A stretch of DNA of 64,000 nucleotides from Mesoterricola silvestris. Its GTDB lineage: Bacteria > Acidobacteriota > Holophagae > Holophagales > Holophagaceae. Under the pieces are notes generated by a model. The model saw only the letters and a program-made list of their open reading frames with translations, was not told where the DNA came from and searched no databases. Below, in pieces: positions 1-9,400 of the stretch. A program made the translations under genes and the position numbers. The stretch is taken from positions 3,642,001 through 3,706,000 of the forward strand of contig NZ_AP027080.1 in NCBI RefSeq assembly GCF_030295405.1. Reading direction: 5' to 3'. Positions within the stretch are counted from its first letter, which is position 1. Each line of letters starts with the position of its first letter.

Positions 1-749
1 TCGTAGCGGTCCCAGTCGTAGGGCCCGAAGAGCCCCTCGGCGCGCACGATCATGTCCTCCACGCCGGCGAATTCCCAGGCGGCCTTTTCGATGGTGGTGG
101 GTTCCGCCCACACCCGGGCCCGGGGGCTCAGGTCGCGGCTCTCCAGTTCGCCCACGGCCAGGGCCAGGAGGTAGGGGGGGATGGGCTGGGGCATGGAGAA
201 GCGGAAGACCCGCGTGCCGGGGACCTCCCCGGCGCCGTCCCAGGCGGGCCCGGCGGACATGACCGCCGAGAGGGCCTCGGGCACCACCACCTCGGCGTCG
301 TAGCTGACCCGGGCGTAGGCCGAATCCTGGCAGGGCACCAGGGTGCGGGCGTGGATGGCCTGGCACTGGCTGAAGAGGAAGGGGTGCCTCCCGCCCTCGG
401 TCTGGGCCGGCTCCAGCCACTGGAGGCCGATGGCCTCGGGGCTGGTCTCGTAGGCGATGACCACGGCCCCGGCCCCCGGGGGCAGCTCCAGCCGCATCCG
501 GCGGCCCAGGATGGGATCCTCCGCCCCCAGCTCGAAGGGCACGTCCTGATCCAGGGCCGGCACCCAGGCCCGGAAAACGGTCAGCCCCTTGGTGTCCAGG
601 TCCAGGGTCCCGCCCGCGGAGGCCGTGAACACCAGCGTGGCCTCGCCGTTCAGCACCCGGCGGTCGAAGTCCACCAGGAAGCGCAGGTGCCACCGCTCCG
701 TGCGGGGCTGGCGGTCGTCGTAGTACGAATGGGGATCGAGCCGGGCCAT
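1..749 (-). CDS. M1 family aminopeptidase (leukotriene A4 hydrolase-like), N-terminal part
   Basis: The reading frame is open from an ATG at 749 to the window edge, so about 249 residues are visible and the C-terminus lies outside. Recognisable stretches are DPHSYYDD near the start, QCQAIHARTLVPCQD near residue 130 and MPQPIPPYLLALAVG near residue 185. Together they are the N-terminal beta-saddle domain of LTA4-hydrolase-type M1 aminopeptidases, where the QCQ motif helps bind the substrate N-terminus. The zinc-binding HExxH motif would follow beyond the window, so catalytic competence cannot be judged. No signal peptide is seen, suggesting a cytosolic enzyme that trims N-terminal residues from peptides. 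Confidence 0.85.
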   Translation of the reverse strand, partial: MARLDPHSYYDDRQPRTERWHLRFLVDFDRRVLNGEATLVFTASAGGTLDLDTKGLTVFRAWVPALDQDVPFELGAEDPILGRRMRLELPPGAGAVVIAYETSPEAIGLQWLEPAQTEGGRHPFLFSQCQAIHARTLVPCQDSAYARVSYDAEVVVPEALSAVMSAGPAWDGAGEVPGTRVFRFSMPQPIPPYLLALAVGELESRDLSPRARVWAEPTTIEKAAWEFAGVEDMIVRAEGLFGPYDWDRY

Positions 750-882
750 GAATGTTCCTCGTGGATGGACGGGAGTTGGATTTTCGCGACGCGTTTCGGA
801 AGTTCCAAGGGACTCCGGCCATTATCCACCGGCGGCGCCGGCATGGGGATCACAATTCGAGGTAGCCCGGGGTCCTCTCCCC

Positions 883-2517
883 TCAGTGCCCCTTCTTTTC
901 CGCCTCGGGGATCCGGATGGCGTCGCCCTTGTCCCGGACGATGGCGCGGTACCAGTCGGGGTTGTAGGGGGGGTGGGTCACTTCGCCCTTGGCGTCGCGG
1001 ACGTTGCCGTCCAGGTACTTCCAGATGAGGGTCTCCCCCAGCTTGCGCCAGCGGGCGGTGACCATGTCGCCCTGGCGGCAGGAGTAGTCCGTGAGGTAGG
1101 CCTTGGCCAGCTCGGGGGACTGCTGGTAGAGCGCCTTGGCGTGGGCCTCCACCTCGGGCTGGTGGGCCAGGAAGCCGCCCTCCAGTTCGCGCTGCACCTT
1201 CTGGATGTCCACGATCATCTCGTCGTAGCGGCTGTAGGCGTAGTTGGCCACGAAATTGAAGGTCCAGAAGGCGCTGTCCCAGCTGAACTCGTTCCAGGTG
1301 CCGGTGCCCTCGGCGAAGCTGTGGGGCACGGCCTTGTTGGCGCAGTACATGGGCACGTAGACGGTGGAATAGGTGTCGTCCACGCCGAACCACAGCACCC
1401 CGCCGATGGCGTCGGGGAGCCAGGACCGGGACTGGCTCACGTAGGACCAGCCGGTCTGCTGGGTGGAGATGGCGCGCTCGTGGAGGTAGGCCTTGCCGTC
1501 CACCTTCCACTCCATGGGCCGCCACCGGTAGGGCGTGTGGTAGGGGCCGGCGCCCACGTCCTTGGTCATGTCCAGATCGGTGCCCTCGTAGTGGTCCCGC
1601 ATGAGCTCCATGACATCGCGCACGCTCAGCTTGTGGTCGGGGGTGACGCACAGCGGCATGGGCTTGGCGCCGGGGGTGCCCTTGGCGATGTCGATGGGGA
1701 TCTTCAGGGACGGCGCGGCGCGGTTGAACACGCTCCACACCCGGGCCTCGCAGAAGCGCAGGGCGCCGAAATCGGCGGGGGCGTAGACGTCGGTGAAGCT
1801 GAAATCCTTGTCCTCGCCCTTGAAGTAGCCCTTGTCCCGGGCGAAGGAGATGACGTCCTTGGCATAGAGGCAGGTCTTGGGGTCGTTCAGGGGGAAGCGG
1901 CTGATGCGGGCGTGGTTGGCGTGGGCGGAAATGGTGCCGTCCGGGACCTTCACGGCCACCCACACGGCGCCCTTCTGGCCCTTGCCCTTGCCGATGATCT
2001 CGAAGATCCAGGCCTCGTTGGGGTCGCCCACGGAGATGGACTCGCCTTCGCTGGCGTAGCCGTACTTGGCCACGAGCTCGCCCATGATCTGCACCGCCTC
2101 GCGGGCGGTCTTGGAACGCTCCAGGGCGATGTACATCAGGCTCCCGTAGTCCACGGTGCCCGCGGGCACCTGCAGCTCATCGCGGCCGCCGAAGGTGGTC
2201 TCGCCGATCACCACCTGGAACTCGTTCATGTTGCCCACGCGGGTGTAGGTGACCGGGGCCTCCTGGATGCGGCCCAGGAACTTGCCCGTGTCCCACTCCA
2301 CGATGTCGCGCTGCTCGGTGGGCAGATGCTGGGCGCCCGCCTTGAAGTAGAGCTCGCCGTAGAGCGTGTGGCTGTCCGCGGCGTACGTGATCATGGTGGA
2401 GCCGTCCTTGCTGGCCCCCTTGGTGACCAGGATATTGGTGCAGGCCACCAGGGGCTGTGCGAGGCTGGAGACCAGGACCACCGAGGCGGCCGTCAGGGTT
2501 CGGAACAGGGACTTCAT
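883..2517 (-). CDS. C69 family dipeptidase, secreted
   Basis: A 544-residue protein. I start it at the ATG at 2517, behind an AAAGGACG Shine-Dalgarno, rather than at the longer frame, because this gives a clean signal-like N-terminus (MKSLFRTLTAASVVLVSSLAQ). The motif ACTNILVTKGASKDGS follows at about residue 25. In the C69/U34 dipeptidase family the Cys after such a prosequence becomes the N-terminal nucleophile after self-cleavage. Further family features are the TYAADSHT segment and the VGDPNEAWIFEI segment. It probably hydrolyses dipeptides outside the cytoplasm. It is separate from the M1 gene downstream (about 130 bp gap) and divergent from the hydrolase gene at 2640. Confidence 0.88.
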   Translation of the reverse strand: MKSLFRTLTAASVVLVSSLAQPLVACTNILVTKGASKDGSTMITYAADSHTLYGELYFKAGAQHLPTEQRDIVEWDTGKFLGRIQEAPVTYTRVGNMNEFQVVIGETTFGGRDELQVPAGTVDYGSLMYIALERSKTAREAVQIMGELVAKYGYASEGESISVGDPNEAWIFEIIGKGKGQKGAVWVAVKVPDGTISAHANHARISRFPLNDPKTCLYAKDVISFARDKGYFKGEDKDFSFTDVYAPADFGALRFCEARVWSVFNRAAPSLKIPIDIAKGTPGAKPMPLCVTPDHKLSVRDVMELMRDHYEGTDLDMTKDVGAGPYHTPYRWRPMEWKVDGKAYLHERAISTQQTGWSYVSQSRSWLPDAIGGVLWFGVDDTYSTVYVPMYCANKAVPHSFAEGTGTWNEFSWDSAFWTFNFVANYAYSRYDEMIVDIQKVQRELEGGFLAHQPEVEAHAKALYQQSPELAKAYLTDYSCRQGDMVTARWRKLGETLIWKYLDGNVRDAKGEVTHPPYNPDWYRAIVRDKGDAIRIPEAEKKGH

Positions 2518-2639
2518 GGGCGTCCTTTCGGTTGGGAACAAGCCCCCATCATAGCAATGCCGCCTCACGAAGCGAGGCATGCCCTCCGCCTTGTTGAAAC
2601 CATCACACCTCTCTGAGCATTGACCTTGCAGGAGCGCCC

Positions 2640-3578
2640 ATGATGCCCGTCCCCCCCGCCCAGGTCCAGGAGGCCCCCACCCCCCGGGAGGTGGCCTTCG
2701 ACGGCTTCAACCGGTTCCCCCTGAAGGGCACCGTGCAACCAGCCGAGGGAGGGTCCTGGTTCGCCGTGCTGGTGGGCGATTCCGGCCCCCTGGACCGGGA
2801 TTGGAGCCAGCCCCGGCTGCCGGCCCACACCGGCCGGGCCCTGGCCCATTGGCTCCGGGACCAGGGGGTGGGCTCCCTGCGCTTCGACAAGCGCATCGCC
2901 GGCAGCCGGGACCCCAAGCTCAACGCCTCCCTGGACGCCCAGTCCGGGGATATCCTGGCGGCCCTGGCCGCCGCCCGGGCCCTGCCCGAGGCCCGGAACC
3001 GGCGGATCCTGCTGGTGGGCCACGGGGAGGGCGCCCTGTTGAGCCTCCTGGCGGCCCGGGAGGCGGACGCCCTCCTGCTCCTGGCCATGCCCAGCCAGCC
3101 CATGGGCAAGGCCCTGGCCGAGCAGGTCGCCCTGCAGCTGCATGCCAGTCAGGCCGCTCCCAACCGCGCCTACCTGGACGCCGTGCTCCAGGCCATCCGG
3201 TCCGGCCGCCCCGCACCGGCCCCCGGCCCGGACGTGCTCCCCCCCCTGGTGCGCTTGGCCAAGGGGCTCATGGCTCCGGAAACTCTTGATTTTGTCAGAG
3301 ATACCCTGGACCTGGACCCCTGGGCCATGGTCGCACGTGTGGCCGTTCCCGTGGCGGTGGCCTGGGGGGGTAAGGATATCCAGACCTGGAAGCCCGCCCA
3401 GATCCCCGCGGCCTTCCGGGGGACCGTGCTGGACCTGCCGGACGCGAACCACGTGTTCCGCAGGGAACCCGGGGCCCGGTCCGAACTGGACGGCGCCCGG
3501 GCCCTGGAGGGCTACCGGGACGAGCGGCCGCTGGCGGACTTGTCCCCCATCTCGGCCTGGATCAGGACTTTGAAGTAG
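2640..3578 (+). CDS. alpha/beta hydrolase fold protein with non-canonical nucleophile elbow
   Basis: A 312-residue protein with the layout of a dienelactone hydrolase/serine aminopeptidase-like alpha/beta hydrolase: an oxyanion-side strand (FAVLVGDSGP) near residue 45, an elbow LLVGHGEGALLSLL near residue 125, a charge-relay aspartate in WGGKDIQ near 245 and a histidine in DANHVF near 265. The elbow normally reads G-H-S-E-G; here the serine codon is GGG, so glycine sits at the nucleophile position. The Asp and His remain. It may be inactive or use another nucleophile. No signal peptide is evident. The 3' end overlaps the convergent DUF4136 gene by 17 bp. Confidence 0.72.
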   Translation: MMPVPPAQVQEAPTPREVAFDGFNRFPLKGTVQPAEGGSWFAVLVGDSGPLDRDWSQPRLPAHTGRALAHWLRDQGVGSLRFDKRIAGSRDPKLNASLDAQSGDILAALAAARALPEARNRRILLVGHGEGALLSLLAAREADALLLLAMPSQPMGKALAEQVALQLHASQAAPNRAYLDAVLQAIRSGRPAPAPGPDVLPPLVRLAKGLMAPETLDFVRDTLDLDPWAMVARVAVPVAVAWGGKDIQTWKPAQIPAAFRGTVLDLPDANHVFRREPGARSELDGARALEGYRDERPLADLSPISAWIRTLK

Positions 3579-4110
3579 GCGGGAAGCGCTTCAGCATCTT
3601 CCGCACGGCCTCCGTCACGGCGGCGTCCGCGTCCTCGGGGCTTTCCGAGCCGTCCAGCACATCCTCGGCGGCCGCCTTCCAGACCAGCTGGCTTGTCTTG
3701 AAGTCCTTGATTTCCAGGACGATGGACGTGACCTGGCCGGAGGAGCGTGCCCCGAGGGGCGCCGCGAGGCCCAGGCCCAGGCCCACGGGTCCCCCGCCCA
3801 TGCCCAGGCCGATGCTCACGGCGCCCCGGGAGCGGCGGCGGGCGGCGAAGGCGGGGTAGTAGGTGACCAGGAACTGCGGATCGGCGGAGGTTTCCCGCCG
3901 GAAGCCGCGCTGGGCCAGTTCGGCCTCCACGGCCCGGCGCACCCGGTTGTCCAGGATCGGGTTGCCGGCGGCGGCCTTGGGGGCGGCATACCAGTCGTAG
4001 GCCTGATACGCCTGGTAGTTGGCCCGGGCGTCGTAATCGAACCGGATCTCGGGGCCCGCGCACCCCAGGGACAGGGCCAGGACCACGAGGCTGGAGGCGA
4101 GGATGCGCAT
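3562..4110 (-). CDS. DUF4136 domain lipoprotein
   Basis: A 182-residue protein starting at the ATG at 4110. The N-terminus MRILASSLVVLALSLGCAG is a lipoprotein signal with Cys at residue 17. The mature part contains YDARANYQAYQAYDWY, PILDNRVRRAVEAELAQRGF and FLVTYYPAF, the pattern of DUF4136 lipoproteins, followed by a glycine-rich GLGMGGGPVGLGLGLAAP stretch and a beta-rich end (VLEIKDFKTSQLVWK). Function of the family is unknown; a periplasm-facing lipid-anchored location is expected. It lies 50 bp downstream of the M28 peptidase gene on the same strand, so the two may be co-transcribed. Confidence 0.82.
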   Translation of the reverse strand: MRILASSLVVLALSLGCAGPEIRFDYDARANYQAYQAYDWYAAPKAAAGNPILDNRVRRAVEAELAQRGFRRETSADPQFLVTYYPAFAARRRSRGAVSIGLGMGGGPVGLGLGLAAPLGARSSGQVTSIVLEIKDFKTSQLVWKAAAEDVLDGSESPEDADAAVTEAVRKMLKRFPPTSKS

Positions 4111-4160
4111 GGTACCCCTTTCGTTGAGCCTTTGACCAACCGGCCGGCCTTCGGGTTGAA

Positions 4161-5486
4161 TCAGGGCACCCGGGTGGGGGCCACGGCCATGGATTCGTTG
4201 CCGTCCCGGTCCCGGGTGGCCACCGCGAAAAAGAAATTGTCCGTGCCCACCCCGGGCAGGTCCGCGTGATCCCCCACGGGCACGGCCTTGTCCTCCTGCC
4301 AGGCCACGGCGTCCGCGCTCCGGCGGTACACCACCATGGAGGCGACCCGGGGGTCGGTGATGGGGGTCCAGCTCAGCCGGGCATCGGGGGTGGCGGCGCC
4401 GGAGAGGGTGACGTTGCGCGGCGCCTCCGGGGCCAGGGCCAGGCCGTGGAAGGCGCCCACCATCTCGCGGGTGATCTTGGCGCAGTAGCCGGGGTCGAAG
4501 AAGGCGGGGGAATCCCCGTAGGTGCGCCCGCCCTCGACGCGGGGGATCTGGTGCTGGCGGTCGAAGTTCTCCTGGGTCTCCGTCACCCGGGCCGCGGGGA
4601 AGCCCTCCCGGTTGAAGGCGAGGTGGTCGCCGCCCCGCCCCACGCGGTCCCGGCGGAGCATCACCTTCATTTCCAGCTGGTCCGCGAAGCGCTCCCCGAA
4701 CCGCTTGAGGTACCGCGCGAACTCCCGGCTGGGGGAATCGTTCTCGCCGCCCAGGGCCTCCCGGGCCCGCTTCTGGGCCTCGGTCTCCGCCGCGGGCACG
4801 CCCTCGGAGAAGATGCGGACGGTGCCCCCGGCCTTGGCGCCGCCGGGGCCCGAGGTGTTGCCCACGGTGTCCGCGGCCAGCATCGCGATGACGTTGACCC
4901 CCTCGGCCTTGAGGCGCCGGGCCAGGTGGGCCGCGCCCAGGAGGCCCTGCTCCTCGCCGGCGGTGGCCACGAAGTAGACGTTGACGGCGGTGCGGTCCGC
5001 GCACATGACGTGGGCCATCTCGAAGGCCAGGGCCACGCCGCTGGCGTTGTCCACGGCCCCGGGGGCGTCGCTCTCGGCGTCCATGACGTCGGAGGCGCGG
5101 CTGTCGTAGTGGGCGCACACCACCAGGGCGTCCTTCACCCGGGAGGGGTCCAAGGCCGGGAGCAGCACCCCGACGTTGACCATCTCCGTGGCCTTGGGGA
5201 CCCGGGGGCCCGGCTCCTGGATGAACCGGTCCTCGAAGGGGATGAGGCGGGAACCCGGCAGCATGGCCAGGTCCCGGGTCTCGCCGATGAGCCAGTTCCG
5301 GGCCGCCACGATGCCCCGGGCCTCGGTGGAGGCCTTGGAGAGGGAGTGGCGGGTGCCGAAGGCCGCGAGGCGTTCCACGGTCCTGCGCAGCCGCGCGGAT
5401 TCCACGTGGCCGGCCATGTCCTTGGCCGTTGGCGGAACCTGGGCCCCCAGGGCCAGGGCCAGGGAGAGATAGAGGGGAAGGCGCAT
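4161..5486 (-). CDS. M28 family metallopeptidase with C-terminal Fn3-like domain
   Basis: A 441-residue secreted protein; the ATG at 5486 gives a signal peptide (LPLYLSLALALGAQ). Di-zinc M28 motifs are visible: CAHYDS near residue 125 (His ligand), APGAVDNASG near 145 (bridging Asp), GEEQG near 175 (catalytic Glu and ligand), a further Asp before TVGNTSG near 210, and GGDHLAFN near 295 (His ligand). Residues 350-441 look like a fibronectin type III-like tail (PDARLSWTPITDP). The enzyme should remove N-terminal residues from peptides outside the cytoplasm. The frame stays open upstream to 5732, but that extension lacks a signal and is unlikely to be translated. Confidence 0.87.
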   Translation of the reverse strand: MRLPLYLSLALALGAQVPPTAKDMAGHVESARLRRTVERLAAFGTRHSLSKASTEARGIVAARNWLIGETRDLAMLPGSRLIPFEDRFIQEPGPRVPKATEMVNVGVLLPALDPSRVKDALVVCAHYDSRASDVMDAESDAPGAVDNASGVALAFEMAHVMCADRTAVNVYFVATAGEEQGLLGAAHLARRLKAEGVNVIAMLAADTVGNTSGPGGAKAGGTVRIFSEGVPAAETEAQKRAREALGGENDSPSREFARYLKRFGERFADQLEMKVMLRRDRVGRGGDHLAFNREGFPAARVTETQENFDRQHQIPRVEGGRTYGDSPAFFDPGYCAKITREMVGAFHGLALAPEAPRNVTLSGAATPDARLSWTPITDPRVASMVVYRRSADAVAWQEDKAVPVGDHADLPGVGTDNFFFAVATRDRDGNESMAVAPTRVP

Positions 5487-5577
5487 GGGGACTCCGGAGC
5501 TCTTCCCCATCCTACCCCTTCCGGGCAAAGGCCGGTCCCCGGTGCTAGACTTTCCAACTATTGTCCAGGGAGTCATC

Positions 5578-6330
5578 ATGTTCGAACTCAAAGGCAGGAT
5601 TGCCCTCATCACCGGCGCCAGCCAGGGCATCGGCGAAACCATCGCCCGGAATCTGGCCCGCCAGGGCGCCTTCACCGTCTGCGCCAGCCTTCCCTCCACC
5701 GAGGAGGACCTGAAGAAGGTCGTCGCCGGCATCCAGGCCGAGGGCGGCCAGGCCGACTACGTCCTGCTGGACATGGGCAAGGGCGAGACCATCCGCGCCG
5801 CCGTGGCCACGGTCCTGGAGCGCCACGGCGCCCTCCACATCCTGGTGAACAACGCCGGCATCACCAAGGACAAGCTCATGATCCAGATGAAGGAGGAGGA
5901 GTTCGAGCTGGTGCTCGACATCAACCTCAAGGGTTCCTGGCTGGCCACCCAGGCCGTGGCCAAGGCCATGATGAAGCAGCGCTGGGGCCGGATCATCAAC
6001 ATCGTCTCCGTGGTGGGCCAGATGGGCAACGCCGGCCAGAGCAACTACGTGGCCTCCAAGGCCGGCCTCATCGGCCTCACCAAGACCGTGGCCCGGGAAT
6101 TCGCCAGCCGCAACATCACCTGCAACGCCGTGGCCCCCGGCTACATCGCCACCGCCATGACCGACAAGCTCCCCGAGGAGGTGAAGGCCGAATTCAACCG
6201 CCAGATCCCCCTGGGCCGCATGGGCACCCCCACGGACATCGCCAACGCGGTCTCCTTCCTGGCGTCCGAGGAGGCCGAGTACATGACCGGCCAGGTGCTC
6301 AGCGTGAACGGCGGAATGCTCATGCCGTAG
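5578..6330 (+). CDS. fabG: 3-oxoacyl-ACP reductase-type SDR (FabG family)
   Basis: A 250-residue classical short-chain dehydrogenase. Visible motifs are the NADP-binding TGASQGIGE near residue 13, NNAG near 88, the catalytic Ser in NIVSVVG near 140, and the Tyr-Lys pair in SNYVASKAG near 155. The length and the C-terminal NGGML are typical of FabG. It probably reduces 3-oxoacyl-ACP, but FabG paralogues often serve special pathways. The ATG at 5578 was preferred over the longer open frame because homologues begin with the MFELKGRIALITG type of start. It sits 75 bp upstream of the Pls-type synthetase gene and may be co-transcribed with it. Confidence 0.85.
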   Translation: MFELKGRIALITGASQGIGETIARNLARQGAFTVCASLPSTEEDLKKVVAGIQAEGGQADYVLLDMGKGETIRAAVATVLERHGALHILVNNAGITKDKLMIQMKEEEFELVLDINLKGSWLATQAVAKAMMKQRWGRIINIVSVVGQMGNAGQSNYVASKAGLIGLTKTVAREFASRNITCNAVAPGYIATAMTDKLPEEVKAEFNRQIPLGRMGTPTDIANAVSFLASEEAEYMTGQVLSVNGGMLMP

Positions 6331-6405
6331 GTTAAACGTCGGGAGGGCGCCCCGGGTCACACCTGGGACGCCCGCCCTGTGCGCCCCCTGACTTCGAGGT
6401 CCGCT

Positions 6406-9400
6406 GTGCAAACCCTCCCGACGCCGGCCGCCCCGGACGTGGTGCGCGGGGAGCTCCTCGCCGGGCTCTTCGAGGCCACCGCCGACCGGTACGGGAACCG
6501 CACCGCCCTGGAGTTCGAGGGGCGCAGCCTCACCTACGGGGAACTGGACGCCAGGGCCAACCGCCTGGCCCGGCTCCTCCAGGAGCGGGGGGCGGGGCCC
6601 GGCGTCTACGTGGGCCTCTTCCTTCCCCGGGGCCTGGACGCCCTGGTCGCGCTGCTGGCCATCCTCAAGGCCGGCGCGGCCTACGTGCCCCTGGACCCCG
6701 ATACGCCCCCGGACCGGGTGCGGGCCATCCTCCAGGATTCCTCCGCGAGGCTCCTGGTGTCCTCCCTGGGCCTGGCGGCCCCGGTGGCCGGGGGTCCCTG
6801 GACCCCGGTGCTCCTGGAGGAGGAGGCCGCGGCCCTGGAGGCCCTCTCCCCCGCGCGGCCCCCCTGCCGGGCCCGGCCCGGGGACCCCTGCTACGCCATC
6901 TTCACCAGCGGATCCACGGGGCGCCCCAAGGGCGTGGCCGTGGCGCACCGGTCCGTGTGCAACCTGGTGCGCGCCGAAGGGGGGATCTTCGGGGTCAACG
7001 ACGGGGACCGGGTCTTCCAGGGCTTCTCCCTGGCCTTCGACGCCTCGGTGGAGGAGATCTGGCTGGCCTGGCACGCCGGCGCCGCCCTGGTGGCGGGCGG
7101 AGCCGCCGTCGTCAAGAACGGCCCCGCCCTTCCCGCGTGGCTGCGGGAGCGGGGCATCACGGTGCTCTCCACCGTCCCCACCCTGCTGGGGACCTTCGAC
7201 GAGGACGTGCCCGGCCTGCGCCTCCTCATCCTGGGCGGGGAGGCCTGCCCCCAGGACCTGGTGCGCCGCTGGGCGCCCTCCCGGCGCATGGTGAACACCT
7301 ACGGCCCCACCGAGGCCTGCGTCATCGCCACCTGGACCGACCTCGCCCCGGACCGCCCCGTCACCATCGGCAGGGCCATCCCCAACCTCCGCACCTACGT
7401 CCTGGACCCGGACCTGGCCCCGGCGTCGGAGGGGGAGCTGTGCCTGTCGGGCATCGGCCTCGCCCTGGGCTACCTGGGCCGCCCCGACCTCACCGCGGAG
7501 CGCTTCCCCGCCAATCCCTACGCGGACGGCCCCCACACGGAGCGCCTCTACCGCACCGGCGACAAGGTGCGCGTGGACGCCGCGGGGGACCTGGAATTCC
7601 TGGGGCGCCTGGACGACCAGGTCAAGCTCCGCGGGTTCCGGGTGGAGCTGGGCGAGATCGAGGCCGCCCTGCGCGCACAGGCCGGCGTCCAGGGCGCGGC
7701 CGCCGCGGTGCGCAGCGAGGGCGGACCTGACCAGCTGGTGGGCTACGTGGCGCCGGGCCCCGCGGACGAGGACGCCCTGCGCGCCGCCCTGCGCAGGACC
7801 CTGCCCTCGTACATGATCCCCGCCCGCATCGTCGCCCTGGAGGCCCTGCCCGTGCTCCCCAGCGGCAAGCTGGACCGCAAGGCCCTCCCGGCCCCCCCGC
7901 CCCGGGCCGCGGCGGACCGGACCCCCGAGGCCCCGTCCTCCCCCCGGGAGCGGGCCCTGGCCGAAGCCTGGGCCCGGCTCTTCCACCTGGAGGCCGTGGG
8001 CCTGGACCAGGACTTCTTCACGGACCTGGGGGGCCACTCGCTCCTGGCCGCCCTCATGGTCTCGGAACTGCGCAGGACCGGCGCGTTCCTGGGTCTCTCG
8101 GTGCCCGATGTGTACGCGTGCCCCACGGTGCGCCTCCTGGCAAAGGAGATGGACGCCCGGAACCCCGCGCCCCAGGCGCCGGCCCCCGTGACGGCCCCCC
8201 GGCCCCGCTGGGTCCGGTGGCTCTGCCAGGGGGCCCAGGCCGCGGGGCTCTACCCGCTCCTGGGCTATTTCGGCCTGCAGTGGCTGGCCCCCTACCTCAC
8301 CTACAGCTGGCTCATCGACCACGACTTCGACCGGGCCCCGGCCCTGGCCGCGGCCGCGGGGGTGATCCTGGTGCTCAACCCCGCGATGTTCCTGCTGTCC
8401 ATCGCCGCCAAGTGGATCCTCCTGGGCCGGGTGCGGCCGGGGATCCACCCCCTGTGGGGCTCGTACCACCTGCGCTGGTGGCTGGCGACGCGCATCCAGG
8501 CCGCGACCCCCACCGGCTACCTGGTGGGCACCCCCTGGATGCGGGCCTACCTGCGCCTCATGGGCGCCCGGGTGGGGCCCCACACCCACTTCGCCACGGA
8601 CTGCATGCGGGGCTTCGACCTCCTTTCGGTGGGCGCCGACACCTGCATCGGCGTGGACGCGCGCCTGGAGGCCTACGTCATCGAGAACGGCGCCCTGCGC
8701 CTGGGGCCCATCACCGTGGGTTCCCGCTGCTGCGTGGGCGCCCGGGCCGTGCTGGCCCCCGGGACCGTCATGGAGGACGGCGCCGAGCTGGGCGACCTGA
8801 GCATGCTCCCCGAGGGCGCGCGCATTCCGGCCGAAAAGCACTGGGTGGGCTCCCCCGCCCTGCCCCTGCCGGGCCCGGACCGGTCCGGGCTGGCCCCCTC
8901 CCGCCCGGGGCGCGCCCGCATCGCGGCCATGGCCGTGGCCCAGGGATTGGCGGCCTTCCTGGTGCCCGTGGTCTTCCTCGCCTCCATCCTCCCCGGCATG
9001 ATGCTGCTGAACGAGCTGTGGATCGATATCCCCGGCTACTTCGGCTACCTGTGGGCGGTGCCCCTGGCGGCCATCTCGTACGTGGTGCTCCTGAGCCTGA
9101 TCATCGTCGGCGTCAAGCGCGCCGCCATCGGCCGGGTGAAGGCGGGCACCTACGACCTGACCTCCTTCTACTACCTGCGGAAGTGGTTCGTGGACCAGCT
9201 CATGGAGATCTCCCTGGATCTCCTGGGCCCCCTCTACGCCACGCTCTACCTGAACCCCTGGTTCCGGGCCCTGGGCGCCACCATCGGGCGGCGCGCCGAG
9301 ATCTCCACCGCCGGCGCCGCCACGCCGGACCTCCTGGAGATCGGGGAGGAGACCTTCATCGCCGACGCGGCCTCCCTGGGCACCCCCCGCTTCGACCTGG

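Noticed and set aside
748-2616. A 622-residue plus-strand frame opposite the C69 gene
   Set aside because: It is the complement of a gene with signal peptide and conserved catalytic motifs and shows only anti-frame composition.
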